This document shows positions 16,684 to 25,611 of a stretch of 64,000 nt of DNA, piece after piece; within the stretch, counting starts at the first letter, position 1, and each line of letters starts with the position of its first letter. This stretch comes from Streptomyces sp. NBC_01754 (lineage in GTDB: Bacteria; Actinomycetota; Actinomycetes; Streptomycetales; Streptomycetaceae). The stretch lies in NCBI RefSeq assembly GCF_035918015.1, contig NZ_CP109132.1, positions 1,922,001-1,986,000 on the forward strand. Direction: 5' to 3'. Both the position numbers and the translations under genes were made by a program. Below the pieces are notes generated by a model, which saw nothing but the letters and a program-made list of their open reading frames with translations, was not told the origin of the DNA and made no database searches.

Positions 16684-17541
16684 ATGTCTGGTCAGTCGCT
16701 CCTCGTTCCAGGGGAGATCACTCCCGTCCGTTCCGTTCCGGGAAACATCCGGCGCCCCGAGTACGTCGGGAAACCCGCCCCCACCCCGTACTCCGGGCCG
16801 GAGATCCAGGACTCCGACACCGTGGAGCGCATGCGGATCGCGGGCCGGATCGCCGCGCGGGCGATGGCGGAGGCCGCCAAGCTCATCGCGCCGGGCGTCA
16901 CCACCGACGAACTCGACCGGGTGGCGCACACGTTCATGATCGACCACGGGGCGTACCCCTCGACCCTCGGCTACCGGGGCTTCCCGAAGTCCCTCTGCAC
17001 CTCGGTCAACGAGGTCATCTGCCACGGCATCCCCGACTCCACGGTGCTGCGGGACGGCGACATCGTGAACCTCGACGTCACCGCCTACATCAACGGCGTG
17101 CACGGGGACAACAACGCCACCTATCTCTGCGGTGACGTGGACGAGGAGTCCCGGCTGCTCGTGGAGCGCACCCGGGAGTCGCTGAACCGGGCGATCAAGG
17201 CGGTGCGGCCCGGCCGTCAGATCAACGTCATCGGCCGCGTCATCGAGTCGTACGCGAAACGGTTCGGCTACGGCGTCGTACGGGACTTCACCGGCCACGG
17301 CATCAACTCCTCGTTCCACTCCGGCCTCATCGTCCCGCACTACGACAGCCCGCAGGCGACGACCGTGATGCGGCCCGGGATGACGTTCACCATCGAGCCG
17401 ATGCTGACGCTCGGGACACACGAGTACGACATGTGGGACGACGGCTGGACCGTGGTGACCAAGGACCGCAGGCGCACCGCCCAGTTCGAGCACACGCTGG
17501 TCGTCACCGAGACCGGGGCGGACATCCTGACGCTTCCCTGA
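16684..17541 (+). CDS. map: Methionine aminopeptidase, type I
   Basis: A 285-residue metallopeptidase that removes the N-terminal Met from nascent proteins. Metal ligands are in [17 protein letters not shown] (two Asp), FTGHGI (His), FTIEPM (Glu) and FEHT (Glu). The substrate His is in ICHGIP. The N-terminal extension ([20 protein letters not shown]) is typical of the longer actinobacterial paralogue. Length and motifs are complete. ATG 16684 lies in the sequence GACATG. Confidence 0.95.
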   Translation: MSGQSLLVPGEITPVRSVPGNIRRPEYVGKPAPTPYSGPEIQDSDTVERMRIAGRIAARAMAEAAKLIAPGVTTDELDRVAHTFMIDHGAYPSTLGYRGFPKSLCTSVNEVICHGIPDSTVLRDGDIVNLDVTAYINGVHGDNNATYLCGDVDEESRLLVERTRESLNRAIKAVRPGRQINVIGRVIESYAKRFGYGVVRDFTGHGINSSFHSGLIVPHYDSPQATTVMRPGMTFTIEPMLTLGTHEYDMWDDGWTVVTKDRRRTAQFEHTLVVTETGADILTLP

Positions 17542-17659
17542 ACGTCGCGCCCGGTCGCCTCCCGGTGCGGTGCCGGGGCCGGGCCGGGCGCTCCACCAGG
17601 ACGTACACCGGGGAGGGCCTCCGGGAGGTTTTCCCGACAACCAGTCGGCAACCTGTTGA

Positions 17660-17675
17660 CTTAGGTGAGCCTAAG
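17660..17675. promoter_or_regulatory. Iron box (DmdR-type operator) upstream of heme oxygenase
   Basis: CTTAGGTGAGCCTAAG is a perfect 16-bp palindrome close to the streptomycete DtxR/DmdR consensus TTAGGTTAGGCTAACCTAA. It sits 13 bases before the ATG at 17689, so iron-loaded repressor would block transcription or initiation of the gene. Confidence 0.85.
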
Positions 17676-17688
17676 TAGGAGGATCACC

Positions 17689-18468
17689 ATGTCGGTACGC
17701 GGCTGCGCACGCAGCCGCCGCTGCCGATATTTCCGCATCTGTACGGACTTCCCGTCCCCTCTCGGCCCCCGGAGGCCCGCCTTGGACGCAACCGCCACCA
17801 CCGCGACCGCTCCCAGCACCACCCCCTTCTCGACGCTGATCCGCACCGCGTCGCACGAACAGCACACCGAGGCGGAGTCCTCCACCTTCATGAGCGACAT
17901 GCTCGGCGGCCGGCTCGGGGTGGACGCGTACACGCGGTACACGGAGCAGCTGTGGTTCGTCTACCGGGCGATGGAGGAGGGCGCGGACGTCCTGCGCGAG
18001 GACCCGGTGGCCGGCCCCTTCATCCAGCCCGAGCTGATGCGCACGGCCGAGCTGGAGCGCGACCTGGCCCACCTGCGGGGCGGCGAGAACTGGCGCGAGG
18101 GCCTGGAGCCGCTGCCGGCCACGGCCGCGTACGCGGAGCGGGTCGCCGAGTGCGCCCGTGACTGGCCGGCCGGCTACATAGCGCACCACTACACCCGTTA
18201 CCTCGGCGACCTCTCCGGCGGCCAGATCATCCGGGGCACGGCGGAGAAGACCTGGGGCTTCGAGCGCAAGGGCGACGGGGTGCGCTTCTACGTCTTCGAG
18301 GGGATCTCCAACCCGGCCGCCTTCAAGCGGGAGTACCGGGAGCTGCTGGACGGCCTGAACGCCGACGACCTGGAGAAGCAGCGCGTCATCGACGAGTGCA
18401 AGCGCGCCTTCGCGCTGAACACCGCCGTCTTCCGCGAGCTGGGCGAGGTGTTCCCGCTCAGCGCCTGA
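17689..18468 (+). CDS. hmuO: Heme oxygenase (biliverdin-producing)
   Basis: The enzyme opens the heme ring to release iron, CO and biliverdin. The proximal His is in the start helix IRTASHEQHTEAESSTFMSD. The distal helix is HHYTRYLGDLSGGQIIRGT, with the Gly-rich kink. ECKRAFALNTAVFRELGEVF ends the fold. Counting from TTG at 17782 (GGAGG upstream) the core is 228 residues, the normal size. The ATG at 17689 has a stronger RBS (AGGAGG) but adds a 31-residue Arg/Cys-rich extension (SVRGCARSRRCRYFRICTDF) not expected in the family. An iron box precedes it, so it should be induced by iron starvation together with the heme uptake genes. Confidence 0.93.
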   Translation: MSVRGCARSRRCRYFRICTDFPSPLGPRRPALDATATTATAPSTTPFSTLIRTASHEQHTEAESSTFMSDMLGGRLGVDAYTRYTEQLWFVYRAMEEGADVLREDPVAGPFIQPELMRTAELERDLAHLRGGENWREGLEPLPATAAYAERVAECARDWPAGYIAHHYTRYLGDLSGGQIIRGTAEKTWGFERKGDGVRFYVFEGISNPAAFKREYRELLDGLNADDLEKQRVIDECKRAFALNTAVFRELGEVFPLSA

Positions 18469-19183
18469 GCCCGGCGCCCGCTGCCAGCAGGACGCGGCCC
18501 CCGACCTCCACCGTGCCGTCCGGCGCGGGTGCGGTGAGGATCTGGGAGCCGCGTCCTTGCGTGATGTTGAGGGCCCTGCCGAGCTGTGTGCTCAGCAGCA
18601 GGGCCGCCGCGCCCGTCGCCTCGTCCTCCTCGGCGCCCGGGCCTGCCCCGGCTCCACCGGGCCGGTCGTCGCCGCCCCGGTCCGTGCCGCGCGGAAAGGC
18701 CCGCGCCCGCACGCGCCCCGCCGCCTCGTCCTCCCAGGCCCAGACGTAGAGCCACCCCTCGCCCGGCGGTGGGCCCGTCAGCGCCTCGACCTCGGCGGCC
18801 GACGCGTACTGCTCCAGGGTCCGGGGCGCGCACCACTCGGGGCGGACGGTGATCCAGGTGAACTCACCGTCCTGGCGCGCGAACACGTCCCCGATCGGCA
18901 GCTCCAGGACCTCCAGGTCGAGCAGCCAGGCCGCGCCGAGGAGCGGGTACGCCGCGAACGGCAGCCGCAGTCCGGGGGTGCGGATGTCGACGGTGCCGCG
19001 TTCCGGATCGTCCACGAACACCGTCTCGCCGAACCCCAGACGGCGGGCGAGCGCCTGCCGTGCGTCGTTGCCGGGGAAGCGGCGCCCGTCCCGGACGACG
19101 CCGAGCGGCTTGCCGTGGCGGTCGTCCGGGCCGCAGAACACGCGCAGTACGTCGATGCCTTCGGGTACGTCGAAGTCGTTCAC
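18458..19183 (-). CDS. PhzF-family protein
   Basis: About 241 residues with the PhzF isomerase/epimerase-like fold. The conserved start pattern is IDVLRVFCGPDDRHGKPLGV. The catalytic Glu is in RLGFGETVFVDD. The C-terminal motif region ends with QGRGSQILTAPAPDGTVEVG. Family members isomerise small metabolites; the substrate here is unknown. The GTG at 19183 matches the family start, while a longer frame begins at 19222. Its 3' end overlaps the convergent heme oxygenase gene by 11 bases. Confidence 0.8.
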   Translation of the reverse strand: MNDFDVPEGIDVLRVFCGPDDRHGKPLGVVRDGRRFPGNDARQALARRLGFGETVFVDDPERGTVDIRTPGLRLPFAAYPLLGAAWLLDLEVLELPIGDVFARQDGEFTWITVRPEWCAPRTLEQYASAAEVEALTGPPPGEGWLYVWAWEDEAAGRVRARAFPRGTDRGGDDRPGGAGAGPGAEEDEATGAAALLLSTQLGRALNITQGRGSQILTAPAPDGTVEVGGRVLLAAGAGLRR

Positions 19184-19278
19184 GTGGGCATTCAAGCACC
19201 GCGCCGCCGCCGCGGACGCCACCGGGGCCGCACCGGACTCGCCGGTGCGGCCCCGGTGGGGCGTGCGGGGTGCGGGGA

Positions 19279-20883
19279 TCAGACGGACTCGGCGCGGCGA
19301 CGGCGTGCGGCGATCACCACACCGGCGCCCGCCGCGACGACGACGCCGGAGGCGGCGATCAGCGCGCCGGTCGGGATGTCGGAGCCGGTGGAGGCGAGGG
19401 AGCCGGAGCCGCCCAGGGAACCGCCCACCGAACCGCCGCCGACCGAACCGCCGGTGCCACCGCCGGAACCGCCCGTGGTCCCGGAACCACCGGTGCCACC
19501 GCCGGAACCGCCCGTGGAGCCGGAGCCGCCGTTCGAGCCCGGCAGTACGGCGTCCTTGTCGAGGGCGACCGTGACGGTCAGCGGGTCGAGGCTCTCGCCC
19601 TCGGGGTACATACCGCCGAATGCCTTGTTGCCGTCGGCGGTCAGCGTGGCCGGGACGTCCTTCAGTGTCACGACGCTCTTGTCGGCGGCGAGTTCACCTG
19701 CGGGGAGCTTCAGCTCGGCCAGGGTGAGGGCGGTGTGGTGGGAGACCTTCTTGGTCTCGCGGTCCTTGGTGGAGACGTCGGCGAGCAGGGAGCCGGTGGA
19801 GCCCTTGACCTGGATCCGCAGCTTGCTCAGGGAGATGTCGAGGGCGTACTCACCCTTGTCCTCGTGGCCGAGGAAGCGGACCGCGCCGTCGAACTCGGCG
19901 TTCAGGGTCTGCTTGCCGGCGTCGAACTCACCGGTGGCGTCCGGGAAGCGGTAGCCGTCGCCGGACGCGGTGGCGCCGCCGGACGTCTCGATCTTTCCGT
20001 TCGCGATGGGGCCCGTGACGTAGGTGCGGAAGGTGTCCTTGACGCCCCAGTCCAGGTTGCCCGCGACGACGGGGCCCTGCTCGACGCCCGGCGCGGTGGC
20101 CGAGGCGGAAGGAGAGGGAGGGGCGGACGCGGTGGGTCCGGTCGACGGCTCCTGGCTCGGGCCCTCGCTGGGCTCCGTGCTCGGCTCCTCGCTGGGCTTC
20201 TCGCTGGGCTCCTGGCTCGGCTCCTCGCTGGGCTCCGCCGTCGGCTCCTCCGTCGGCTCGGGGCCCGGTGTGACGGCCTTGACGGAGAGGGTGGCCGGGT
20301 CGAGTTCCGCCCCCTCGGCGTACATGCTGTTGAAGACCTCGGAGCCCGCCTTGGTGAGGGTGGCCGGGATGTCCTTGTAGACCATCGCACCGCCGTCGCC
20401 CCGCCCGGGGCTGACCGTCGACAGGTCGAGTTCCGCGAGCGCGACGTCGTCCTCGGTGCCGTCCGGGGTCTTCACGTCGGCGGTGATCGCGCCGCCGGTG
20501 ACGGTCGTGGAGACCTTGACGTCGGAGAGCGTGATGTCCAGGACGCCGCCGTGGGCGGAGAAGTTGACGCTGCCGTCGAAGGTGGTGGCCGTGGCGTGGG
20601 TGCCCATGTCATAGGTGCCCTTGCCGTTGCCGAAGGTGAAGGCTCCGTTGCCCGCGGCCTGGGTGGCGCCGTCCTTGACGGTGATGGTGCCGGCTCCGCC
20701 GATGTAACGGCGGAAGGACTCCTTGAAGCCCCAGTCCAGCGTGCCGTCGGTCAGCTCCATGCTGACCGGGGCCGGGTTCTTCTCGTTGTCGGCCGCGAGC
20801 GCGGGAAGGGCGAAGGTCGCACCGAGTGCGGCCGCGGTGGCGACTGCTGCGGCGAGGGCTATGGGGCGGCGACTGGCTGCCAT
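19279..20883 (-). CDS. HtaA-domain heme-binding surface protein with sortase-type anchor
   Basis: A 534-residue exported protein. A signal peptide covers residues 1-30 (RRPIALAAAVATAAALGATF). There are two HtaA-like domains, about 38-205 (LDWGFKESFRRYIGGAGTIT) and 275-430 (LDWGVKDTFRTYVTGPIANG). They are separated by an EPSEEPSQEPS linker and followed by a Gly/Ser-rich spacer. The C-terminus is LASTGSDIPTG from residue 496, then a membrane helix and RRRR, fitting class E sortase (LAXTG) attachment. HtaA proteins take heme from host or environmental hemoproteins in Corynebacterium. It lies downstream of the second HtaA gene in an operon behind the iron box at 22374-22392. Confidence 0.92.
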   Translation of the reverse strand: MAASRRPIALAAAVATAAALGATFALPALAADNEKNPAPVSMELTDGTLDWGFKESFRRYIGGAGTITVKDGATQAAGNGAFTFGNGKGTYDMGTHATATTFDGSVNFSAHGGVLDITLSDVKVSTTVTGGAITADVKTPDGTEDDVALAELDLSTVSPGRGDGGAMVYKDIPATLTKAGSEVFNSMYAEGAELDPATLSVKAVTPGPEPTEEPTAEPSEEPSQEPSEKPSEEPSTEPSEGPSQEPSTGPTASAPPSPSASATAPGVEQGPVVAGNLDWGVKDTFRTYVTGPIANGKIETSGGATASGDGYRFPDATGEFDAGKQTLNAEFDGAVRFLGHEDKGEYALDISLSKLRIQVKGSTGSLLADVSTKDRETKKVSHHTALTLAELKLPAGELAADKSVVTLKDVPATLTADGNKAFGGMYPEGESLDPLTVTVALDKDAVLPGSNGGSGSTGGSGGGTGGSGTTGGSGGGTGGSVGGGSVGGSLGGSGSLASTGSDIPTGALIAASGVVVAAGAGVVIAARRRRAESV

Positions 20884-20943
20884 GGCGGTGACTCCTGGAG
20901 GAACGGGGGCGGTTGGGAACGTGTGAGGGGAGCGGAGGAAGGT

Positions 20944-22347
20944 TCAGGTGTTCCGGGCGGCGGTGCGGCGCCGGAGGGTGTACCAGAGGCCGCCGCCGGC
21001 GGCGGCGAGCAGTACGGCGCCGCCGCCGGCGGCGAGGTAGGTGCCGGTGCCGGTGCCGGACTCGGCGGCCACCGGCTGGGGGGACACGGTGGTGGCGGGC
21101 TTCTCCTCGGGCGTCGCGGAGGGCTCGGCCGTGGTGCCCAGGTCGGGCAGGGCGGGCAGTTCGGCCTTCGCGTCGACGGCGACGGCCAGGGAGACCGGGT
21201 CCATCTCGGCGCCCGCGGAGTAGAGGGACCCGAAGGCCTTGGCGCCGTCCGCGGTCAGGGTCGCCGGGGCCTCGGTGAGGACGGCGAGGCCCTTCTCCGG
21301 GGTCAGGTCCTTGGCGGTGAAGGTGACGAGCGGGACGTTCTCGCGAGTGGTGCCCTCGCTGGTGACGTCGGCGCGGAGGGTGCCCTTGCCCGAGGCCACC
21401 TTCACGGTGACACCGGACAGCTGGAGGTCGAGCCCGCCCTCGCCGGTGAAGCGCACCCGGCCGGTGAACGCGGCGTCCAGGCTCTGCTTCTTCGCGTCGT
21501 ACGTGCCCTTGCCCTTCGGGAAGCGGAAGAGCGCGCCGCCGTCCTGGGCGCCCTCGGTGAGGGTCCACTTCCCCTGCGCGATGGAGCCGGTGACGTACTC
21601 GCGGTAGGTGCGGCGTACGCCCCAGTCCACGGCGGCGTCCTCGAAACGGCCCGCCGCCTCGGGCTTCTTCGACTTCGAGGGGGACGGCGACGGCGCGGTG
21701 GATGTGGGCGGCGCCTCCGCCGGGGCCTTCGTGTCGGCGGAGAGGCTGATCGGGTCCAGGGGCGTGCCCGCCGTGTAGTAGCCGGCGAAGCCCTTCGCGC
21801 CCTGGGCGGTCAGCGTCGCGGGGACGTTGTTGAGGGCGATGGGTGTGCCGCCGCCCCGCATGTCGATCCCGGACAGGTTGAGTGTGGCGAGCGGCACCTG
21901 GCCGGAAGTGGTGACCCGGCCACTCTCCCGGTCCTTGCTGACCATGTCGGCGTAGACGGTCCCGGCGCCGCCGGAGATCCGGACGGTGGGGCGGCTGATG
22001 GTGAGGTCGAGCTGGTTGGTGCCGTCGGACTGCCCGTGGCCGACGAAGCGGACACCGCCCGAGAACCCGGCCCGGAACTCCCCGCTCGCCGGGTCGTAGG
22101 AACCGGTGGCGGAGTGGAAGCGGAACTGGCTCCCGCCGACGGTGGCGGCGCCTCCGGTGAGACTCCAGGTGCCCTGGGCGATGGGGCCGGTCACATAGCT
22201 CTGGAACGAGGACTTGATGGCCCAGTCGAGCCGGCCGCCTTGCACCGTGCGGCTCGCCGCCTGCGCGGCGGTGGCTGGAAACAACGCCCCCAGCAGCACC
22301 GCGAACAGCGCGACGGCAAGCGCGCGAACGGATCTGGACGGCAGCAT
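20944..22347 (-). CDS. HtaA-domain heme-binding membrane-anchored protein
   Basis: A 467-residue exported protein. The signal peptide is ALAVALFAVLLGALFPATAA. Two HtaA-like domains start with LDWAIKSSFQSYVTGPIAQG (about residues 40-200) and VDWGVRRTYREYVTGSIAQG (about 240-395). The C-terminus has a single membrane helix and RRRTAARNT but no LAXTG motif, so it is probably membrane- and not wall-anchored. The ATG at 22347 follows GGGAGGG. It is the first gene of the minus-strand operon and diverges from hmuT across a shared iron box, so heme would pass from the surface proteins to the ABC transporter. Confidence 0.92.
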   Translation of the reverse strand: MLPSRSVRALAVALFAVLLGALFPATAAQAASRTVQGGRLDWAIKSSFQSYVTGPIAQGTWSLTGGAATVGGSQFRFHSATGSYDPASGEFRAGFSGGVRFVGHGQSDGTNQLDLTISRPTVRISGGAGTVYADMVSKDRESGRVTTSGQVPLATLNLSGIDMRGGGTPIALNNVPATLTAQGAKGFAGYYTAGTPLDPISLSADTKAPAEAPPTSTAPSPSPSKSKKPEAAGRFEDAAVDWGVRRTYREYVTGSIAQGKWTLTEGAQDGGALFRFPKGKGTYDAKKQSLDAAFTGRVRFTGEGGLDLQLSGVTVKVASGKGTLRADVTSEGTTRENVPLVTFTAKDLTPEKGLAVLTEAPATLTADGAKAFGSLYSAGAEMDPVSLAVAVDAKAELPALPDLGTTAEPSATPEEKPATTVSPQPVAAESGTGTGTYLAAGGGAVLLAAAGGGLWYTLRRRTAARNT

Positions 22348-22373
22348 GGGACCCTCCCGATGGGCTAGAAACC

Positions 22374-22392
22374 GAGGTAAGGCTAACCTAAG
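22374..22392. promoter_or_regulatory. Iron box between htaA-type operon and hmuTUV
   Basis: GAGGTAAGGCTAACCTAAG matches the DmdR/DtxR 19-bp consensus at most positions. It lies 27 bases from the htaA-type start and 70 bases from the hmuT start, well placed to repress both divergent transcripts in iron-replete cells. Confidence 0.85.
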
Positions 22393-22461
22393 GTGTACCA
22401 AGCTGTGCCGGAACCCCCCCTCCGCCACTCCACTTCGCAACATTCCCAGGACGGTGCACTC

Positions 22462-23529
22462 GTGCGTTTTCCCCAGTACCCAGCTGTATCGGGACCAAGA
22501 GCCGCACGGCCACGCACCGCACGAATCGGCGCCCTGGCCGCCGTGGTGGCGCTCACGATGGCTCTCGGCGGCTGCGGAGATACGGGGAACACCGCAAGCG
22601 GAACCGGGAAGGCGGCGAAGGCCGAACCGGCCGCCGACCTCATCGAGCCGCTGTCCACCGCGCCGGAGCCGCAGTTGCCGGTCACGGTGGAATCGGCCGA
22701 CGGGACCGAGGCCACCGTCTCCTCGACCGACCGGATCGTCCCGCTCACCGGCTCGCTCAGCGAGATCGTCTTCACCCTGGGGTTCGACGAGCAGGTGGTG
22801 GCCCGCGACGTCACCGCCACCTTCGAACAGGCCGAGGAGCTCCCGGTCGTGACCCGCGCCCACGACGTGTCGGCGGAGAGCGTGCTCTCGCTGCGGCCGA
22901 CGATCGTCCTCGCGGACACCACGACCGGCCCCGCCGAGGCCATCGACCAGATACGTGACGCCGGTGTCCCGCTCGTCGTCGTCGAGCCCGCCAAGGAACT
23001 CGCCGACGTGGGCCGCCGGATCGACGCGGTCGCGGCCGCGCTGGGTGTGCCGTCCTCGGGCGACGAGCTGAAGGCGCGTACGGAGTCCCGGATCGAGGCC
23101 GTACGGAAGACGATCCCGGCTCGCGGGGAGGGGACGGCGCCGCGCGTCGCCTTCCTGTACCTGCGCGGCTCGGCCTCCGTCTACCTGCTGGGCGGTCAGG
23201 AGTCCGGGGCGAGTTCCCTGCTGGAGGCGGCGGGGGCCGTGGACGCGGGCAAGGCGTCCGGGCTGAAGAAGGACTTCACCGCCATCACCGCCGAGGCGCT
23301 GGCCAAGGCGGCACCGGACGCGATCCTCGTCATGTCCAAGGGCCTCGACTCGGTGGACGGCGTCGACGGGCTGGTGAAGATCCCCGGCATCGCGGAGACG
23401 CCCGCCGGGATGGACCGTCGGATCGTCTCGATCGACGACGGGGTGCTGCTCAACTACGGGCCGCGCACCGACCGGGTGCTGGCCGAACTGGTCGAGCAGC
23501 TCTACCCGGAAGGCGGCACGGACCGATGA
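22462..23529 (+). CDS. hmuT: Heme ABC transporter substrate-binding lipoprotein
   Basis: A 355-residue lipoprotein with lipobox ALGGC. The mature protein is a class III (helix-backbone) binding protein: DRIVPLTGSLSEIVFTLGF, then VSAESVLSLRPTIVLADTTT, the central helix and DAILVMSKGLDSVDGVDGL. The start GTG 22462 follows AGGACGG. Its stop overlaps the permease start (ATGA). Assignment to heme and not siderophore rests on the HtaA genes across the iron box and the heme oxygenase nearby. Confidence 0.9.
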   Translation: MRFPQYPAVSGPRAARPRTARIGALAAVVALTMALGGCGDTGNTASGTGKAAKAEPAADLIEPLSTAPEPQLPVTVESADGTEATVSSTDRIVPLTGSLSEIVFTLGFDEQVVARDVTATFEQAEELPVVTRAHDVSAESVLSLRPTIVLADTTTGPAEAIDQIRDAGVPLVVVEPAKELADVGRRIDAVAAALGVPSSGDELKARTESRIEAVRKTIPARGEGTAPRVAFLYLRGSASVYLLGGQESGASSLLEAAGAVDAGKASGLKKDFTAITAEALAKAAPDAILVMSKGLDSVDGVDGLVKIPGIAETPAGMDRRIVSIDDGVLLNYGPRTDRVLAELVEQLYPEGGTDR

Positions 23530-24632
23530 CCGCCACCGCCCACGCCACTCCCGCCACGAAGGACGACGGCCGGGAACCCGGGGCTCCTGGCACCAAGGCG
23601 CGCGGGCGCGGCAGGGCGTTCGTCCTCACCGTGTCGCTGTCGGCGGCCCTGCTGATCGGCTGCCTGCTCTCCGCCGGTCTCGGCGCGTACAGCATTCCGC
23701 TCGAGGACGTCCTCTCCTCCGTCCAGCACAGGATCGGCCTGGGCGGGCAGGCCCTCGACCGGGTCGGCGAGAGCGTGCTGTGGAACGTACGCCTGCCGCG
23801 CGTCGTCCTGGCCCTGCTCGTCGGAGCGTCCCTGGGCTGCGCGGGCGCCCTGATGCAGGGCGTGTTCGGCAACCCGTTGGCCGAGCCCGGGGTCATCGGG
23901 ATCTCCGCGGGTGCGGCGGTCGGCGCGGTCGCCTCGATCGCGCTCGGGCTGAACTTCCTCGGCAACTGGACCATCACCGTCTGCGCGTTCGCGGCGGGCC
24001 TCGTCACCGTCCTGCTGGTGTACACCCTGTCGCGTTCCGGCGGGCGCACCGAGGTGGTGACCCTGATCCTCACGGGTATCGCCGTCAACGCCTTCGCGGG
24101 CGCGCTGATCGGCCTGTTCGTCTTCTTCGCCGACAACGCGCAGATCACCCAGATCACCTTCTGGCAGCTCGGTTCCCTGGCACAGGCGACCTGGCCGAAG
24201 GTGCTCGCGGTGCTGCCGTGCGCGCTCCTGGGGCTGGTGATCGCCCCGTTCTACGCCAAGAAGCTCGACCTGCTCGCCCTCGGTGAGCGGCCCGCCCGGC
24301 ACCTGGGCGTGGACGTCGAACGGCTCCGGATCGTCCTGGTCCTGGTCGTCGCCCTGCTGACCGCCGCGGCCGTCGCGGTCGCGGGCATCATCACGTTCGT
24401 CGGACTGCTCGTACCGCATCTGCTGCGTATGGCCAACGGGCCCGGCCACCGGTTCCTCGTCCCGGGCAGTGCGCTCGGCGGGGCCCTGGTGCTGGTCGCG
24501 GGCGACCTCGCGGCCCGTACCGTGGCCGACCCGGCGGAGCTTCCGCTGGGTGTGCTGACCGCGCTCTTCGGCAGCCCGTTCTTCTTCTGGCTGCTGCGCC
24601 GGACCCGTCGCAAGCAAGGTGGTTGGGCGTGA
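23526..24632 (+). CDS. hmuU: Heme ABC transporter permease (FecCD family)
   Basis: A 368-residue FecCD-type permease with about ten membrane segments. Family hallmarks are VRLPRVVLALLVGASLGCAG, GVFGNPLAEPGVIGISAGAA, EVVTLILTGIAVNAFAGALI, FWQLGSLAQATWPKVL and GLLVPHLLRMANGPGHR. A proline/alanine-rich cytoplasmic N-terminus of about 35 residues precedes the first helix. It overlaps both neighbours by 4 bases, so the three hmu genes are translationally coupled. Confidence 0.93.
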   Translation: MTATAHATPATKDDGREPGAPGTKARGRGRAFVLTVSLSAALLIGCLLSAGLGAYSIPLEDVLSSVQHRIGLGGQALDRVGESVLWNVRLPRVVLALLVGASLGCAGALMQGVFGNPLAEPGVIGISAGAAVGAVASIALGLNFLGNWTITVCAFAAGLVTVLLVYTLSRSGGRTEVVTLILTGIAVNAFAGALIGLFVFFADNAQITQITFWQLGSLAQATWPKVLAVLPCALLGLVIAPFYAKKLDLLALGERPARHLGVDVERLRIVLVLVVALLTAAAVAVAGIITFVGLLVPHLLRMANGPGHRFLVPGSALGGALVLVAGDLAARTVADPAELPLGVLTALFGSPFFFWLLRRTRRKQGGWA

Positions 24633-25471
24633 AGGCGCTGAGAAGGCTGTTCGCCGCGGGGAACGACCGGGAACTGCCCGCCCCCGCCGCACCCGGCACC
24701 CCGCTCGCCGAGGCGGCCGCCCTGTCCGTCCGGCTGGGCCGCCGCCAGGTCCTGGACGCCGTGGACCTCACGGCCCGGGCCGGCGAGGTGGTGGCCCTGG
24801 TCGGCCCGAACGGGGCGGGGAAGTCCACCCTGCTGGCGGCACTGGCCGCCGATCTGCCCGCCGACAGCGGCGAGGTCCGCATCGACGGCCGCCCGGCCGC
24901 GGACTGGTCGACGCCCGAACTCGCCCTGCGCCGGGCCGTGCTGCCGCAGTCCGCCGCGCTGTCCTTCCCGTTCCCGGTGGAGGACGTCGTACGGATGGGC
25001 CGGGCCCCCTGGGCGGGCACGGCCGAGGAGGCGGGGGACGACGCGGCGGTCGCCACCGCGATGGAGGCGACGGAGGTCACCCGGTTCGCCGCCCGGCCGT
25101 TCTCCGCGCTGTCGGGCGGCGAACGGGCCCGGGTCGCCCTGGCCCGGGTGCTGGCCCAGCGCGCCCCGCTGCTGCTCCTGGACGAGCCGACCGCCGCCCT
25201 GGACCTGCGCCACCAGGAACTGGTGCTGCGGATCTGCCGGGAGCGGGCGGCCGCCGGGGACGCGGTGGTCGTGGTCCTGCACGATCTGGGTCTCGCCGCG
25301 GCCTACGCGGACCGGGCGGTGGTCCTGCGGGACGGCCGGATCGCGGCGGCCGGACCGCCGGCCGAGGTGTTCACCGGCGAACTGCTGGGCGAGGTCTACC
25401 GGCAGCCGGTGGAGGTGTTCCCGCATCCGCGTACGGGCGTGCCGCTCGTGGTACCGGAGCGGCACTCCTGA
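24629..25471 (+). CDS. hmuV: Heme ABC transporter ATP-binding protein
   Basis: A 280-residue HmuV-type ATPase. Walker A is VGPNGAGKSTLL, the Q-loop lies in LRRAVLPQSAALSFPFPVED, the signature is LSGGERARVALARVLAQ, Walker B is LLLLDEPTAALD and the switch is VVLHDLGLAAAY. The GTG at 24629 overlaps the permease stop (GTGA). It is the last gene of the coupled heme-uptake operon. Confidence 0.93.
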   Translation: MKALRRLFAAGNDRELPAPAAPGTPLAEAAALSVRLGRRQVLDAVDLTARAGEVVALVGPNGAGKSTLLAALAADLPADSGEVRIDGRPAADWSTPELALRRAVLPQSAALSFPFPVEDVVRMGRAPWAGTAEEAGDDAAVATAMEATEVTRFAARPFSALSGGERARVALARVLAQRAPLLLLDEPTAALDLRHQELVLRICRERAAAGDAVVVVLHDLGLAAAYADRAVVLRDGRIAAAGPPAEVFTGELLGEVYRQPVEVFPHPRTGVPLVVPERHS

Positions 25472-25611
25472 TCCCCCGGGCCCGCAACGGCCGCGCCCCG
25501 TGTCACGGTTGGGCGCTGGTTCCCTCATCCCCACGCTCGCGGTACCACCCGCCCCGGTAGGGTTCGGACGGTCAGTGCGGACGACGGATCAGAAGGCGCA
25601 GAAGGCAACGG

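Noticed and set aside
19060..22368. 1,102-codon plus-strand open frame
   Set aside because: It lies opposite the two HtaA genes, whose signal peptides, domains and anchors are clear. The Gly/Arg-rich translation is a typical shadow.
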